Shown: positions 1 to 11,486, numbered from the stretch's first letter. The stretch is DNA of 64,000 nt from SHZI01 sp963698405 (GCA_963698405.1 CAVOQT010000017.1:1-64000), one strand, 5' to 3'. Program-made: numbers and translations. Notes: generated by a model from the letters alone, not told the origin.

Positions 1-586
1 CGCGCCCAGGCGTCGAGTTCCGAGGGCCGGATCGAGCTTCCCGTAGTGATGCGTGCCGCGCGGCACGAGCCGGGTCAGGTATTCGGCGCCGACGATTGCT
101 GTCGCAGGAACGCGCGTCGGCGTCCGGTTGAGGTCGACACGATGACGCTGCCGCCGGGTCGCCAGCCGTGCGCAGGCAGCGACGAGCCGTTGCGGATCCG
201 GCACGTGCTCCAGCAGTTCCATGCAGGTCACGACATCAAAGCTTGCGGCGCGCATCGGCCAGATCTTCGGCCGACATTTCCAGGTAGTGACCGGCAAGGC
301 CGGATTCCAGCAGGTGCAGGCGGGCGACATCGAGGACTCGGCGGACATGTCGATGCCGGTGACCCTGCGCGCCGCGTCTGGCCATGGCCTCGGCTAGCAG
401 ACCGCCGCCGCAACCGACATCGAGCGATGCTTGCCCTGCAGCCCGGACGCTCGGTCGACCAGTGCCAGGCGCGGCGGGTTGATGTCATGCAGCGTGCGAA
501 CTCGCCGTCCGGATCCCACCAGCGGCTGGCGAGACGCGCCGAAGTGGGCCAGTTCTGCCGGATCGGCATTTGCGTGCTTCAGTCAT
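1..586 (-). CDS. ubiG: Ubiquinone biosynthesis O-methyltransferase UbiG (partial, frame broken)
   Basis: SAM-dependent methyltransferase for the two O-methylations of ubiquinone synthesis. The product is recognisable only by joining frames: the start of the protein carries a segment like 'FGASASRWWDPDGEF' and 'LHDINPPRL', typical of UbiG, followed by remains of the SAM-binding glycine motif and 'VTCMELLEHVPDP'. The ATG at 586-584 overlaps the mtaD stop (581-579) by 8 bases, so the two are translationally coupled; mtaD-ubiG is a common gammaproteobacterial pair. The 3' end lies off the left edge. At least four frameshifts occur in under 600 bases, which I take as sequence error. Confidence 0.75.
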
Positions 587-1936
587 GTGCGACGCCCTGT
601 CGGGCTGAAGTCTTGCCCGCCAGGCCTCGGCGCGCGCCAGGATCGCCGCTGTCGGCAGCGGGCCGACTGCGTCGGCGAGCAGCTGCTGGCCCGCGACCCA
701 GACATCGCTGACCTGGTCGCGCGAGGCCGCATAGACCAGTTGTGAAATCGGATCGTAGACCGGCTGGGTTGCCGGCTGTCGACAAGTCGACACAGATCAG
801 GTCTGCCTCCTTGCCGGGCAGCAGTGAGCCGATCCGGTCGCCGAGGCCGAGCGCCGTGCGCCATTGAGCGTGGCCATCTGCAGGTCTGCGGCGCTGGCAC
901 GACGTCGGCGCGTCTGGCCACGCCTTTGGCCAGCAGGGCGGCAGCTGCGCATCTCGCCGAACATGTCCAGGTCGTTGTTGCTTGCCGCACCGTCGGTGCC
1001 CAGGGCGACATTGATGCCGGCTGCCCGAGTCGGCGACCGGACAGAAGCCGCTGGCCAGCTTGAGGTTGGACTCCGGGCAATGAATGACACTGACGCCGCG
1101 CTCGCCAGCAGTGAAATTTCCTCAGGCGTCGAGTTGCGTCATGTGTACGGCGGCCAGCAGGGGCGTCACCAGGCCGAGGTCGTCGAGCCGCTGCAGCGGG
1201 CCGGCAGCTGGACGTCTGCTGGCTCTGCGCGATCTCCGCAGCAGTTTCGTGCACGTGCATGTGGACTGGGCGTGTCGAGTTCATTGGCCAGCATCTGAAT
1301 CTGCCCGAAGCTGCTGTCCGCAACGGTGTAGGGCGCATGGGGCGCGAAGATCGTGCGAGATCCAGCGGATGGCCGCGGAACTGGTCGCGCACCGCCAGGC
1401 CCTTGCGCAGGTATTCGTCGGCGTACTGCGCCCAGACCGTGGGCTGCTCCAGGACGATCATGCCGACGCTGGCCCGCAGGCCGCTGGCGTCCGCGGCCCG
1501 TGCAACGATATCCGGAAAAAAGTACATGTCGTTGAAGCAGGTGGTGCCACCGTGAAGCATTTCCAGCATCGGCCAGTTCGGCGCCGTCCCGGACGAAGTC
1601 CGGGATCAACCCAGCGTGTTTCGGCTGGCCAGATATGCTGCTCCAGCCAGGTCTCCAGGGGCAGGTCGTCCGCCAGGCCGCGGAACAGCGTCATCGGCGT
1701 GTGCGTATGGGCATTTACCAGTCCGGCAGCAGCACATGGTGCGGGCCGTCGGACCAGTTCCAGGGGCGTATAGCGCTGCGTGGCCTCGGCGGCGGCAGCA
1801 GGTCGAGAATCCGGCCGTCGCGGACCACCAGGGCATGGTCTTCAAGAACCCGGCCGTCGGGTTCGACCGGGACGATCCAGCGGGCGCTGATGATGAGGTC
1901 AGCAGGCTGCATGGCATAAGGTTCCGGCGGCGGCAT
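579..1936 (-). CDS. mtaD: 5-methylthioadenosine/S-adenosylhomocysteine deaminase (amidohydrolase)
   Basis: Zinc-dependent amidohydrolase deaminating S-adenosylhomocysteine or methylthioadenosine. The N-terminus ('ADLIISARWIVPVEPDGRVLEDHALVV') is the usual beta-sandwich start of the family. Further fragments in other frames include 'EMLHGGTTCFNDMYFFP', 'IFAPHAPYTVADSSF', 'HVHETAAEI' and 'INVALGTDGAASNNDLDMFGEM', which carry the metal-site and substrate-site residues of MtaD. The start chosen is the ATG at 1936 inside 'MPPPEPYAMQPADL'; the second Met (1912) is an alternative. Several frameshifts break it. It overlaps ubiG downstream and is divergent from gyrA. Confidence 0.8.
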
Positions 1937-2089
1937 AATGCCTGATCCGTGTTAGCATAGCGTGCGTCCCGGAGACCATTTTTTTTAACACCAGCAGCGA
2001 TCAACCGAGCCGCCTCCAGCCTGGCGGGTAAACGCCATGTCCGGGGATGGCTGCGTGCGGATCGTTGTCTGGCGGAATCTGCTAAATCG

Positions 2090-4650
2090 ATGGCTGAAGT
2101 CGCCAAGGAAATTCTCCCGGTAAATCTCGAAGACGAGATGCGGAAGTCCTATCTGGACTACGCGATGAGCGTCATCGTGGGTCGCGCACTGCCGGATGTG
2201 CGCGATGGCCTGAAGCCGGTGCATCGCCGCGTCCTGCATGCGATGCGGGAGCTCGGCAACGACCACACCAAGGCCTACAAGAAGTCGGCCCGCGTGGTCG
2301 GTGACGTCATCGGTAAATACCATCCGCATGGCGATACGGCGGTCTATGACGCCGATCGTGCGCATGGCGCAGCCGTTCTCGATGCGCTACCTGCTGGTGG
2401 ACGGGCAGGGCAACTTCGGTTCGGTAGACGGCGACGCGCCGGCCGCCATGCGTTACACCGAAGTGCGGATGACGCGCATCGCCAGCGAATTGCTGGCAGA
2501 CATCGACAAGGACACGGTTGACTTCGTGCCGAACTACGACGGTTCCGAAACCGAGCCGTCGGTACTGCCGGCCCGGATTCCCAACCTGCTGGTCAACGGC
2601 TCGTCCGGCATCGCCGTCGGCATGGCCACCAATATCCCGCCGCACAATCTCGGTGAGGTCGTTACCGCGACGCTGGCGCTGATCGACAATCCGGCGATCA
2701 CGATGGCCGAGCTGATGGCGATCATGCCCGGCCCGGATTTCCCGACGGCGGGCATCATCAATGGCTCGCAGGGCATCCACTCGGCCTACACGACCGGTCG
2801 CGGCCGGGTGCATATCCGCGCCCGCCTGCACGTCGAGGAGTTTGGTGACCGTGGCCGTGAGGCGATCATCGTTACGGAGCTGCCATACCAGGTCAACAAG
2901 GCGCGACTGATCGAGAAGATCGCCGAGCTGGTCCGCGACAAGAAGCTCGAAGGCATCAGCGAGCTGCGCGACGAGTCCGACAAGGACGGCATGCGCGTCG
3001 TTATCGAATTGCGCCGTGGCGAGTCTCGCGATGTTGTGCTCAACAATCTCTACAAGCAGACGCCGCTCGAGAGCGTCTTCGGCATCAACATGGTCGCCCT
3101 GCGGGACGGGCAGCCCCGGCTGTTTGATCTCAAGACGCTGATCGAGTGCTTCGTGCGCCACCGGCGCGAAGTGGTCACCCGCCGGACCATTTTCGACCTG
3201 CGCAAGGCGCGCGAGCGCGCGCATATCCTCGAAGGCCAGGCGGTAGCGCTGGCCAACATCGATCCGGTGATCGCCGTGATCAAGGCGTCGCCGACGCCGC
3301 CGGAAGCGCGCGAGGCACTGACCAGCCGCGTCTGGTCGCCCGGTGCGGTGACGGACATGCTGGCCCGTGCCGGCAATGTGTCCACGCGTCCCGACGATGC
3401 CGCAGCTGACTTTGGCCCGGGTCCGGAAGGTTACCGGCTGTCGCAGGTTCAGGCGCAGGCGATTCTGGATCTGCGTCTGCAGCGGCTGACGGGTCTCGAG
3501 CAGGACAAGATCATCAATGAGTACCAGGAACTGCTGGTGCGGATCCGCGAGTACAGTGAAATTCTGGCCGATCCCGAGCGGCTGATCGCCGTCATTCGCG
3601 CGGAGCTGATCGAGATCCGCGACAACTATGCCGATGCGCGCCGCACGGAGATCGTCCAGGATCACTCGAGCCTGGAGATGGAAGACCTGATTCCCGAGGA
3701 AGACGTGGTGGTGACGCTCTCGCATGGCGGCTATGCCAAGGCGCAGAGCGTCAGTGACTACCAGGTGCAGCGCCGGGGTGGCCGGGGGCGTGCGGCCGCG
3801 AAGGTCAAGGAAGAGGATTTCATCGACAAGCTCTTCATCGCCAATACCCACGACACGCTGCTGTGCTTTACCAGCACCGGCAAGGTGTACTGGCTCAAGG
3901 TCTATCAGGTGCCGCGTGCCGGGCATGGTGCACGCGGCCGGCCGATGGTGAATCTGCTGCCGCTGGAGCCGGATGAGCGCATCAATGCGGTCTTGCCGGT
4001 GCGGCAGTTCAGCGAGAGCAACTACATCTTCATGGCGACCAGCGACGGTACCGTCAAGAAGACCGCGCTGGATGCATTCTCGCGTCCGCGCACGGCCGGT
4101 ATACGCGCCATCGATCTGCACGAAGGTGACCGGCTGGTCGATGTTGCGATCACCGATGGCGAATGCGACATCATGCTGTGCGCAAGCACCGGCAAGGCGA
4201 TCCGCTTTCACGAGTCGGACGTGCGGCCGATGGGCCGGGCTGCGGCCGGCGTGCGCGGCATGCGCATTCCGGAGGGGCACGAGATCATCGCCTTGCTGAT
4301 CCTCGGCGAAGGCGAAGTGCTTACGGCTACCGAAACCGGTTACGGCAAGCGCACTGCTGTCGACGAGTTCCCGGTGCAGGGCCGTGGTGGCCAGGGCGTT
4401 ATCGCCATCCAGACCTCCGATCGCAACGGCCGCATGGTCGGTGCGATCCAGGCCAGGGATGAGGACGAGATCATGCTGATCAGCAGTGGCGGTACGCTGG
4501 TGCGTACGCCGGTGGCTGAGGTTTCGCAGCAGGGTCGCAATACGCAGGGCGTGCGGCTGATCCGCATCGGTGACGACGAGCGTCTGGTCGGTCTCGACCG
4601 GATCGTTCCCGGTACCGATGACGATGATGGATGGCGAGGCGGCAGAATAG
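2090..4650 (+). CDS. gyrA: DNA gyrase subunit A
   Basis: Breakage-reunion subunit of the type II topoisomerase that introduces negative supercoils. It begins 'MAEVAKEILPVNLEDEM' and runs about 853 residues. The catalytic tyrosine is in 'AAMRYTE'. The C-terminal pinwheel domain starts with the gyrase-specific GyrA box 'QRRGGRG', which separates it from ParC. The quinolone-determining stretch reads 'YHPHGDTAVYD', that is Thr at E. coli position 83 and Asp at 87. A one-base insertion near 2350 breaks the frame just after this motif. A second shift near 4615-4625 hides the end: the proper stop is the TAG at 4648-4650 ('DGEAAE' then stop). Without that shift the frame would run on into serC, which is an artefact. 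Confidence 0.95.
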
Positions 4651-4700
4651 TCCGCCGGCCGACGACGCGTTTTCCAGGCAACATTTCACGAGAGAAGCAG

Positions 4701-5787
4701 ATGGCAAGGGTTATCAATTTCAGCGCGGGTCCGGCTGCGTTGCCGCTCGAGGTGCTGCAGCAGGCGCAGGCAGAGATGACCGACTGGAACGGTACGGGCA
4801 TGTCGGTGATGGAGATCAGTCACCGCAGCAAGCAGTTCATCAAGGTTGCCGAGCAGGCTGAGGCCGATCTGCGCGAGTTGATGCAGATTCCGGACGATTA
4901 CTCGGTGCTGTTCCTGCAGGGCGGTGCGACGACGCATTTTGCGCTGCTGCCGATGAACCTGGCTGCGCCGGACGCAGGCGGTCGATTATCTGGTTACGGG
5001 CAGCTGGTCGAAGAAGGCCAGCAAGGAAGCGGCTGCAGTACGCAAGGTCAATATCGTCGCCGATGGTTCCGCATCCAGCTATATGGATGTGCCGGCGCGT
5101 GCGGACTGGAAGCTCGATCCTGATGCAGCCTATGTCCACTACTGTGCCAACGAGACGATCAGCGGACTCGAGATGCATGCGCCGCCTGAAGTCGGCATCC
5201 GTGCCGCTGATTGCCGACATGTCCTCGACGATCCTGTCGCGTCCGGTGGATGTGCGGAAGTTCGGCGTGATCTACGCTGGCGCCCAGAAGAATATCGGTC
5301 CCTCCGGTCTGGTGATCCTGATCGTGCGCAAGGATCTGCTTGAGCGCGCGCCGGCTGGTCTGCCGGCAATTCTCAAGTACTCGTCGCATGCCGCTGCCGG
5401 CTCCATGCTGAATACGCCGCCGACCTTTGGCTGGTATATCGCCGGTCTGGTATTTGCCTGGCTGAAGCGGCAGGGCGGTCTGGAAAAGATGGCCGAGATC
5501 AATCGCCGCAAGGCCGAGCTTCTCTATCAGGCGATCGACGCATTCAGGCTTCTACAGCAATCCGGTGGCCAAGCCGTACCGCTCGTGGATGAATGTGACG
5601 TTCACGCTGGCCGATGCGGCGCTGGATGCGGATTTTCTCAGCGCAGGCCGAGAAGGCCGGGCTGACCAATCTCAAGGGCCATCGCGATGTCGGCGGCATG
5701 CGCGCCAGCATCTACAACGCCATGTCCGAGGCCGGTGTTGCCGCGCTCGTGCAGTTCATGGCCGATTTCGAGAAGCGGCACGGTTGA
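4701..5787 (+). CDS. serC: Phosphoserine aminotransferase
   Basis: PLP enzyme converting 3-phosphohydroxypyruvate to phosphoserine (it also serves pyridoxal phosphate synthesis). The ATG at 4701 follows a 'GAGAGAAG' ribosome site. The protein opens 'MARVINFSAGPAALPLEVL', has 'MSVMEISHRSKQF' and the PLP lysine in 'VIYAGAQKNIGPSG', and ends 'QFMADFEKRHG'. About 361 residues, normal for SerC. Four frameshifts (near 4972, 5195, 5550 and 5640) break it. It sits between gyrA and a serA-type gene, so two steps of serine synthesis are adjacent. Confidence 0.93.
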
Positions 5788-5820
5788 AGACGCGGATATG
5801 ATGGATTCAGGCAGAGGTTG

Positions 5821-7030
5821 ATGCAGTGAGCGAGAAGATCGACATACAAGATCCTGACCCTCAACAGCATTTCGGTTGAGGGCTTGCAGCGCTTGCCGCG
5901 CGAGCGTTACGAGGTGGCTTCGGATATCGGTCATCCGGACGCAATCATGGTGCGTTCGGCAAAGATGCACGACATGGCCAATTCCGGACTCGGTGCTCGC
6001 CGTCGCGCGGGCCGGGGCAGGCGTCAACAACGTGCCGGTTGCAGCGCTGGCCAAGCGCGGTATCCCGGTATTCAATGCGCCCGGTGCCAATGCCAATGCG
6101 GTCAAGGAACTGGTGCTGGCCGGCATGCTGCTCGCGGCGCGCAATATCTGCCAGGCCTGGGATTTCGTCGAGAACCTGAAGGAAGACGGTGCAGCACTCG
6201 ACAAGGCGGTCGAAGGCGGCAAGAAGAAGTATGTCGGTTTCGAACTGCCGGGCCGCACGCTGGGCGTGATCGGTCTGGGTGCGATCGGCGTGCAGGTGGC
6301 CAATGCGGCGATCAACCTCGGCATGCGTGTGGTCGGTTTCGATCCGCAGGTCACGGTTGAGCGTGCCTGGCAGCTGTCTGCAGCCGTCGAGCAGGCACGC
6401 AGCCTGGATGAGCTGTTCAGCCAGGCCGATTTCCTGACCGTACATGTTCCGCTGCTGGACGCCACCCGTGCGCTGGTCAATGAAGCGCGCATCAAGCTGA
6501 TGCCGGCCAAGGCCGTCATCCTCAATTTTGCCCGCGGCGAGATCGTCGATGAGGCGGCAGTTGCTGCCGCTCTGGCTTCCGGCAAGCTGACTGCCTATAT
6601 CAGTGATTTTCCGAGCCGGGCGCTGATCGGCAATCCGAAGGTCATTTCGCTGCCGCATCTGGGTGCTTCAACCCATGAGGCTGAATCCAATTGCGCCGTG
6701 ATGGTCGCGGAGAATCTGCGTGCCTACCTCGAGCATGGCGTCATTCGCTATTCGGTGAATTTCCCGGAGGCTGATCTGCCGCGCACCACGCCGCACCGGA
6801 TCACGATCGCCAATGCCAACGTGCCGAACATGGTCGGCCAGATATCCACCTGCCTCGGCGATGCCGGGCTGAATATTGCTGATCTGCTCAACAAGTCGCG
6901 TGGCGAACTGGCCTATACGATCGTCGATCTCGACGGTCCGGTGACGGAGGAGACGCTGGCGCGGATTCGTGGCATCACCGGCGTGCTGAGCGTGCGCTGT
7001 CTCAACGAGCTGTCGAGCCAGCCAGGCTGA
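5821..7030 (+). CDS. serA: D-3-phosphoglycerate dehydrogenase (SerA-type, ACT domain)
   Basis: NAD-dependent oxidation of 3-phosphoglycerate, the first step of serine synthesis. N-terminus 'YKILTLNSISVEGLQRLP'; Rossmann fold 'GVIGLGAIGVQVANAA'; catalytic Arg in 'NFARGEIVDE' and His in 'SLPHLGAST'; C-terminal ACT domain ('NMVGQISTCLGDAGLNIADLL') as the serine-binding module. About 400 residues. The start is uncertain: ATG 5821 is followed at once by an in-frame TGA, and GTG 5826 needs a one-base shift near 5840. Another shift lies near 5980; from there to the stop at 7028-7030 the frame is clean. Placed between serC and pheA. Confidence 0.88.
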
Positions 7031-7039
7031 GATTCCTGA

Positions 7040-8175
7040 ATGGTCAAGAAGCGGCAGAAACCAGCGGCGCGACAAGACCGGCGCCAAAGCTCCGGCGCTT
7101 GGCGCACTGCGCAAGCAGATCGATGCCGTTGACCAGCAGATCCAGGTGCTGATCGCCGAGCGTGCCGGCCTGGCCCAGCAGGTTGCCGTCGCAAAGGGCG
7201 AGGGTGTTCCGGCAACCGGTTACTACCGGCCGGAACGTGAAGCCGAGGTGCTGCGCGGTGTTGTGGCGCGCAACAAGGGTCCATTGACCGACGAAGAAAT
7301 GGTCCGCCTGTTTCGCGAGATCATGTCGGCCTGCCTCGCCCAGGAGGAGCCGCTCAAGATCGGCTATCTGGGTCCGGAAGGTACCTTCAGCCAGTCAGCC
7401 GTCTACAAGCACTTCGGTCACTCGGTCCGTGCGTTGCCGCTCGGCATGATCGATGAGGTCTTTCACGAGGTCGAGTCGGGCGCTGCCGATTTCGGCGTGG
7501 TGCCGATCGAGAATTCCACCGAAGGTACGGTCAACCATACGCTCGACATGTTTCTGACTTCGCCGCTGAAAATCTGCGGTGAGGTGGAGATGCGCATCCG
7601 CCAGCATCTGCTCGGCAACATGTCGAGTCTGGACAAGGTGTTGCGGGTCAGCGCCCATCCGCAGTCGCTGGCCCAGTGCCGTGCCTGGCTGAGGGAATAT
7701 CTGCCCGGCTGTCGAGTTGCTGCCGGCGAGCAGCAATGCCGAAGGTGCGCGCAGGGCGCGTGACGAGGCGGGTACGGCTGCGATTGCCGGCGATGCTGCA
7801 GCCGAGGTTTACGGGCTTGCAGAAGCTGGTTACCGATATCGAGGACCGTCCGGACAACACCACGCGCTTTCTGGTGATCGGCAGGAAGCTGCTGGCGGCC
7901 AGCGGCTGTGACAAGACCAGCCTGCTGCTGTCGACGCAGGATACGGATGATGCCGGCGCCCTGCAGAAGCTGCTGGCGCCGCTGGCACAGAACCAGGTCA
8001 ACATGAGCCGTATCGAGTCGCGGCCGTCGCGGCGCCGCAAGTGGCACTACGTGTTTTTCGTCGATATCGACGGTCATGCCGAGGATAAAGAACGTGGCGC
8101 TGGCGCTGGCCGAGCTGCAGAAAGCGTGCCCAGCTGTTCCGCATCCTCGGTTCCTATCCCAAGGCCGTGCTCTAA
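7040..8175 (+). CDS. pheA: Bifunctional chorismate mutase/prephenate dehydratase (P-protein)
   Basis: Converts chorismate via prephenate to phenylpyruvate. Domain order: AroQ chorismate mutase ('LGALRKQIDAVDQQIQVLI'), prephenate dehydratase ('IGYLGPEGTFSQSA', 'GVVPIENSTEGTVNHTLD', the 'NTTRF' catalytic Thr motif), then an ACT domain with 'SRIESRP' that senses phenylalanine. Ends 'ILGSYPKAVL' with TAA at 8173-8175. Frameshifts near 7070, 7708, 8080 and 8130. About 378 residues. Nine bases separate it from serA and eight from hisC, so all three are probably one operon. Confidence 0.92.
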
Positions 8176-8183
8176 AGCACTGG

Positions 8184-9340
8184 ATGCAGATGTCCGGGCC
8201 GGATCGCTTTTCAGCACTTGCCGCCGAGGGAGTGCTCGGCCTGCAGCCGTATGTGCCGGGCAAGCCGGTTGCCGAACTCGAGCGCGAGTACGGTATTCGG
8301 GATTCGATCAAGCTGGCATCCAATGAAAATCCGCTCGGGCCACCGCCGGCCAGCATCCGTGCGATCAGCGCAGCGCTTGGCGATCTGGCCCTGTATCCGG
8401 ATGGTGCTGCCTTCGAGCTGAAGAACGCGCTGGCAGAGCGACTGGCCGTCGATCCGGCGCAGATCACGGTCGGCAATGGCTCCAATGAACTGCTGTCGCT
8501 GGTTGCTGAAACATTTCTGACGCCGGCACACTGAGGCGGTCTATTCGCAGTACGCCTTTCTGGTCTATGCATTGTCGGTGCAGGCAACCGGCGCAACTCG
8601 CGCGCATTGCACCTGCCAATGCGGCTGACCATGCGCAGCCGCTGGGTCATGATCTGGCGGCGATGAAGCGACTGGTTGATGCCGGCTACGCGGCTGGTGT
8701 TCATTGCCAATCCGAATAACCCGACCGGTACCTGGCTTGGCGCGGCGGAACTGCGGGCATTCATCGGCAGCCTGCCGGCACATGTGCTGGTCGTGCTCGA
8801 TGAGGCCTACGGTGAGTATGTCGCTGGTTCATGACTGGCCAGATACGCTGTCGCTGGCTGGATGATTTTCCCAACCTGATCGTCACGCGTACCTTTTCCA
8901 AGATGTACGCGCTGGCCGGACTGCGGGTCGGTTATGCAGTCAGTCATCCGCAGGTGGCCGAGTTGCTCAATCGGGTACGGCAGCCGTTCAACGTGAATTC
9001 GCTGGCCCAGATCGCGGCCCGTGCGGCGCTCGATGATGCAGAGCATGTCACGCCGTTCCAGGCAGTTGAATGCGCATGGACTCATTCAGCTGAGAACCGG
9101 TCTGAGTGCGACTGGGCTGGCGGGTCGTGCCTTCGGCTGGCAATTTCGTTCTGGCCGATACCGGCGGTTCGGCGCAGCCCTGGTACGAAAAGCTGCTGCG
9201 TGCCGGGGTCATCGTCCGGCCAGTGGCCAATTACGGATTGCCGAATCATTTGCGCATCACCGTCGGACGTCCCGGAACAGAACGAGCGACTGCTGTCGGC
9301 GCTGAGCAGTCTGATGGCAGGGAAGGTACCCGCAGCATGA
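8184..9340 (+). CDS. hisC: Histidinol-phosphate/aromatic aminotransferase (first HisC copy)
   Basis: PLP class I/II aminotransferase. Opens 'MQMSGPDRFSALAAEGVLGL' and has 'IKLASNENPLGPPP', 'YPDGAAFELKNALAERL', 'NPNNPTGTW' (after frame correction) and the PLP lysine region 'VTRTFSKMYALAGLRVGY'. Ends 'LMAGKVPAA', the stop overlapping the aroA ATG (ATGA). At least six frameshifts. Its place between pheA and aroA is the standard one in Pseudomonas-like genomes, where this copy is thought to serve aromatic amino acids; a second hisC lies in the his operon at 44-45 kb. The division of work is an inference. Confidence 0.88.
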
Positions 9341-10660
9341 GCAGCACTTCACGATCAGGCCGTCGCGCCGCGTTAGCGGCAGCATGCGTGTGCCGGGCGA
9401 CAAGTCGATCTCCCATCGCGCCCTGATGCTCGGCGCCATTGCGACCGGTACAACCAGGGTCTCGGGCTTTCTGCCCGGCGAGGACTGCCTGGCGACGCTG
9501 GCGGCCGTACGCGCCATGGGCATTGAGGTTCGAGCAGCACGATGCGACCACGATTACGGTGACCGGCAAGGGCCTGCATGGCTTGCGTGCAGCATCGCGG
9601 GTTGCTCGATATGGGCAACTCCGGTACCGCGATGCGCCTGTTCATGGGCTTGCTTGCAGCGCAGGGTTTTGACAGCGACACTGGTCGGCGATGAGTCGCT
9701 GAGTCGCCGTCCGATGGAGCGCGTGGCCGTGCCGCTTCGGCTGATGGGTGCGGAGATCAGGACGACGTGATGGCAAACCACCGGTGCATATTTCCGGCGG
9801 CCGTAAACTGCAGGGCATCTCGCTATGCCATGCCGGTGGCCAGCGCCCAGCTGAAGTCGGCACTGCTGCTGGCCGGGCTCTACGCTGACGGGCGAAACCG
9901 CGCTTGACCGAGCCGGCCGTCACCCGTGATCACACCGAGCGAATGCTCATCAGTCTGGGTCAGCCGGTCAGTCGCGACGGCTGCGGACCGTCAGTCTGAG
10001 CGGAGGCGGGCAGCTGACCGGTACCGATATCAAGCGTGCCGGGTGATCTTTCTTCTGCTGCGTTCTTTGTGCTCGCCGCCTGTCTGGCTGCCGAGGGTGA
10101 GCTGATCATCGACAACGTGGGCCTGAATCCGACGCGCACCGGCATCCTGCGCATTCTGGAATTGATGGGTGCAGATCTGCCGCGTTGAGCCGGCAGCCGG
10201 CAGCTGGTGCCGAGCCTGTGGGTCGTCTGATCGTCCGTCCGTCCGAGCTGCATGGCGTGGCGATTCCACCTGAACTGGTGCCGCTGGCAATCGATGAGTT
10301 CCCGATGGTGTTTGTTGCTGCGGCGCTGGCCCGTGGCGAGACCATCGTGAGTGGTGCGGCCGAGCTGCGGCACAAGGAAAGCGATCGCATCAGCGTGATG
10401 GTGGCCGGGCTGCGTGCACTGGGTATCGAAGTGGAGGAGTTGCCGGACGGTGCGCGCATCCAGGGTGGCCGTTTCAGCGGCGGCACGATCGACAGCCGTG
10501 GCGATCATCGGGTGGCGATGGCTTTTGCGGTCGGTGCCGCGCGTGCGCCGGGTCCGGTACGGATTCTGGATACCGCCAACGTTGCCACCTCATTTCCCGG
10601 GTTTCGTGCGCGCAGGCTGCGGCGGTTGGCCTGGCTATCGAGGCGAGTACGGATGGCTGA
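9337..10660 (+). CDS. aroA: 3-phosphoshikimate 1-carboxyvinyltransferase (EPSP synthase)
   Basis: Sixth step of the shikimate pathway. Motifs seen across frames: 'GSMRVPGDKSISHRALMLG', 'GAIATGTTRVSGFLPGEDCL', 'ELRHKESDRISVM', 'GDHRVAMAFAVG' and 'ILDTANVATSFPGF'. The stop TGA at 10658-10660 ('AIEASTDG' then stop) overlaps the cmk start by 8 bases. About 440 residues. It is heavily broken between 9370 and 10190 (six or more shifts); the last 450 bases before the end are in one frame. The start ATG overlaps the hisC stop. Confidence 0.9.
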
Positions 10661-11363
10661 GCCGCAAGCCAGCCCGGTTCCGGTGGTTGCCATCGATGGT
10701 CCCGGTGGGGCCGGCAAGGGCACGATCAGCCGCTTGCTGGCCGAGCGGCTCGGCTGGCACCTGCTCGACAGCGGTGCCCTGTATCGTCTGGTTGCGCTGG
10801 ACGCCACCAATGGCGCTGTAGCGCTGGATGCCGAGGCTGAGGTCGCGCGGATTGCCGCCAGCCTGGATGTGCGCTTCGATGCGGCGGGTGGCGAGGAACG
10901 GGTCTGGCTGCGCGGCCGTGATGTAACGCAGGCGATTCGTACCGAGGCCTGTGGTCAGGGTGCTTCGGTGGTTGCTGCACTGCCGGCGGTACGGGCAGCC
11001 CTCGTCCAGCGGCAACGGGATTTCCGTCAACTGCCCGGGCTGGTGGCTGATGGCCGCGATATGGGTACGGTCATTTTTCCGGATGCCGGGCTCAAGGTCT
11101 TTCTGACCGCAAGCGTTGAGGAACGGGCCCGCAGACGCCATAAGCAGTTGAAGGACAAGGGTATTGATGTTAGCCTTGCGGCCCTTTCGGGGGACATGGC
11201 AGAGCGCGACCGGCGTGATTCGGAGCGGTCTGTTGCGCCGTTGAGTCCCGGTCAGGACGCACGCATTCTGGATACCACCGGTATGTCCATACCCGAGGTG
11301 GTAGATCTGATGTCGCGTTGGGCCAGCGAAAGTTATCCCGGAGCTTTACTGCGCCGAGGTTGA
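10653..11363 (+). CDS. cmk: Cytidylate kinase
   Basis: Phosphorylates CMP/dCMP. P-loop 'AIDGPGGAGKGTISRLL' near residue 10; 'DSGALYRLVAL'; 'VADGRDMGTVIFPDAG' and 'FLTASVEERARRRHKQL' are typical of the family. 236 residues, slightly longer than usual (about 227), with no frameshift. The start ATG lies inside the end of aroA; aroA-cmk-rpsA is the conserved order. Confidence 0.95.
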   Translation: MAEPQASPVPVVAIDGPGGAGKGTISRLLAERLGWHLLDSGALYRLVALDATNGAVALDAEAEVARIAASLDVRFDAAGGEERVWLRGRDVTQAIRTEACGQGASVVAALPAVRAALVQRQRDFRQLPGLVADGRDMGTVIFPDAGLKVFLTASVEERARRRHKQLKDKGIDVSLAALSGDMAERDRRDSERSVAPLSPGQDARILDTTGMSIPEVVDLMSRWASESYPGALLRRG

Positions 11364-11425
11364 GTGCCTGAAGGGTCCGGTCGGCAGAAGTGCAGGCTGG
11401 TTTTTTAGCAGTAACCGTCACTCAT

Positions 11426-11475
11426 TTGAGTTGTGAGTGTACGTTTCGATAAATCATGGGTCCGCCTTCGGGCGG
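11426..11475 (+). promoter_or_regulatory. rpsA promoter candidate and UUCG hairpin leader
   Basis: A candidate promoter has -35 TTGAGT (11426-11431), a 16-base spacer and -10 GATAAA (11448-11453). It is followed by a hairpin CCGCC-TTCG-GGCGG (11462-11475) that ends 11 bases before the rpsA ATG. No Shine-Dalgarno sequence stands in front of the ATG (the bases are GTGTGTAACAA). In E. coli the rpsA start site is likewise structured and weak in SD, and is autoregulated by S1. The same control here is an inference. Confidence 0.5.
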
Positions 11476-11486
11476 GTGTGTAACAA

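Noticed and set aside
1937..2089. Promoter of gyrA in the mtaD-gyrA gap
   Set aside because: A TTAGCAT-like -10 and a T8 run are present but no -35 at usable spacing could be defended.
2307..4280. A 657-residue open frame antisense to gyrA, and similar long antisense frames at 11454-12710, 20239-21741 and 30157-31335
   Set aside because: They mirror well-conserved genes, have no family motif, and long opposite-strand frames are normal in G+C-rich coding DNA.
2238..5123. A 961-residue open frame joining gyrA and serC
   Set aside because: The gyrA stop TAG (4648-4650) and a normal serC start with ribosome site are present; a one-base shift near 4620 merely hides the stop.
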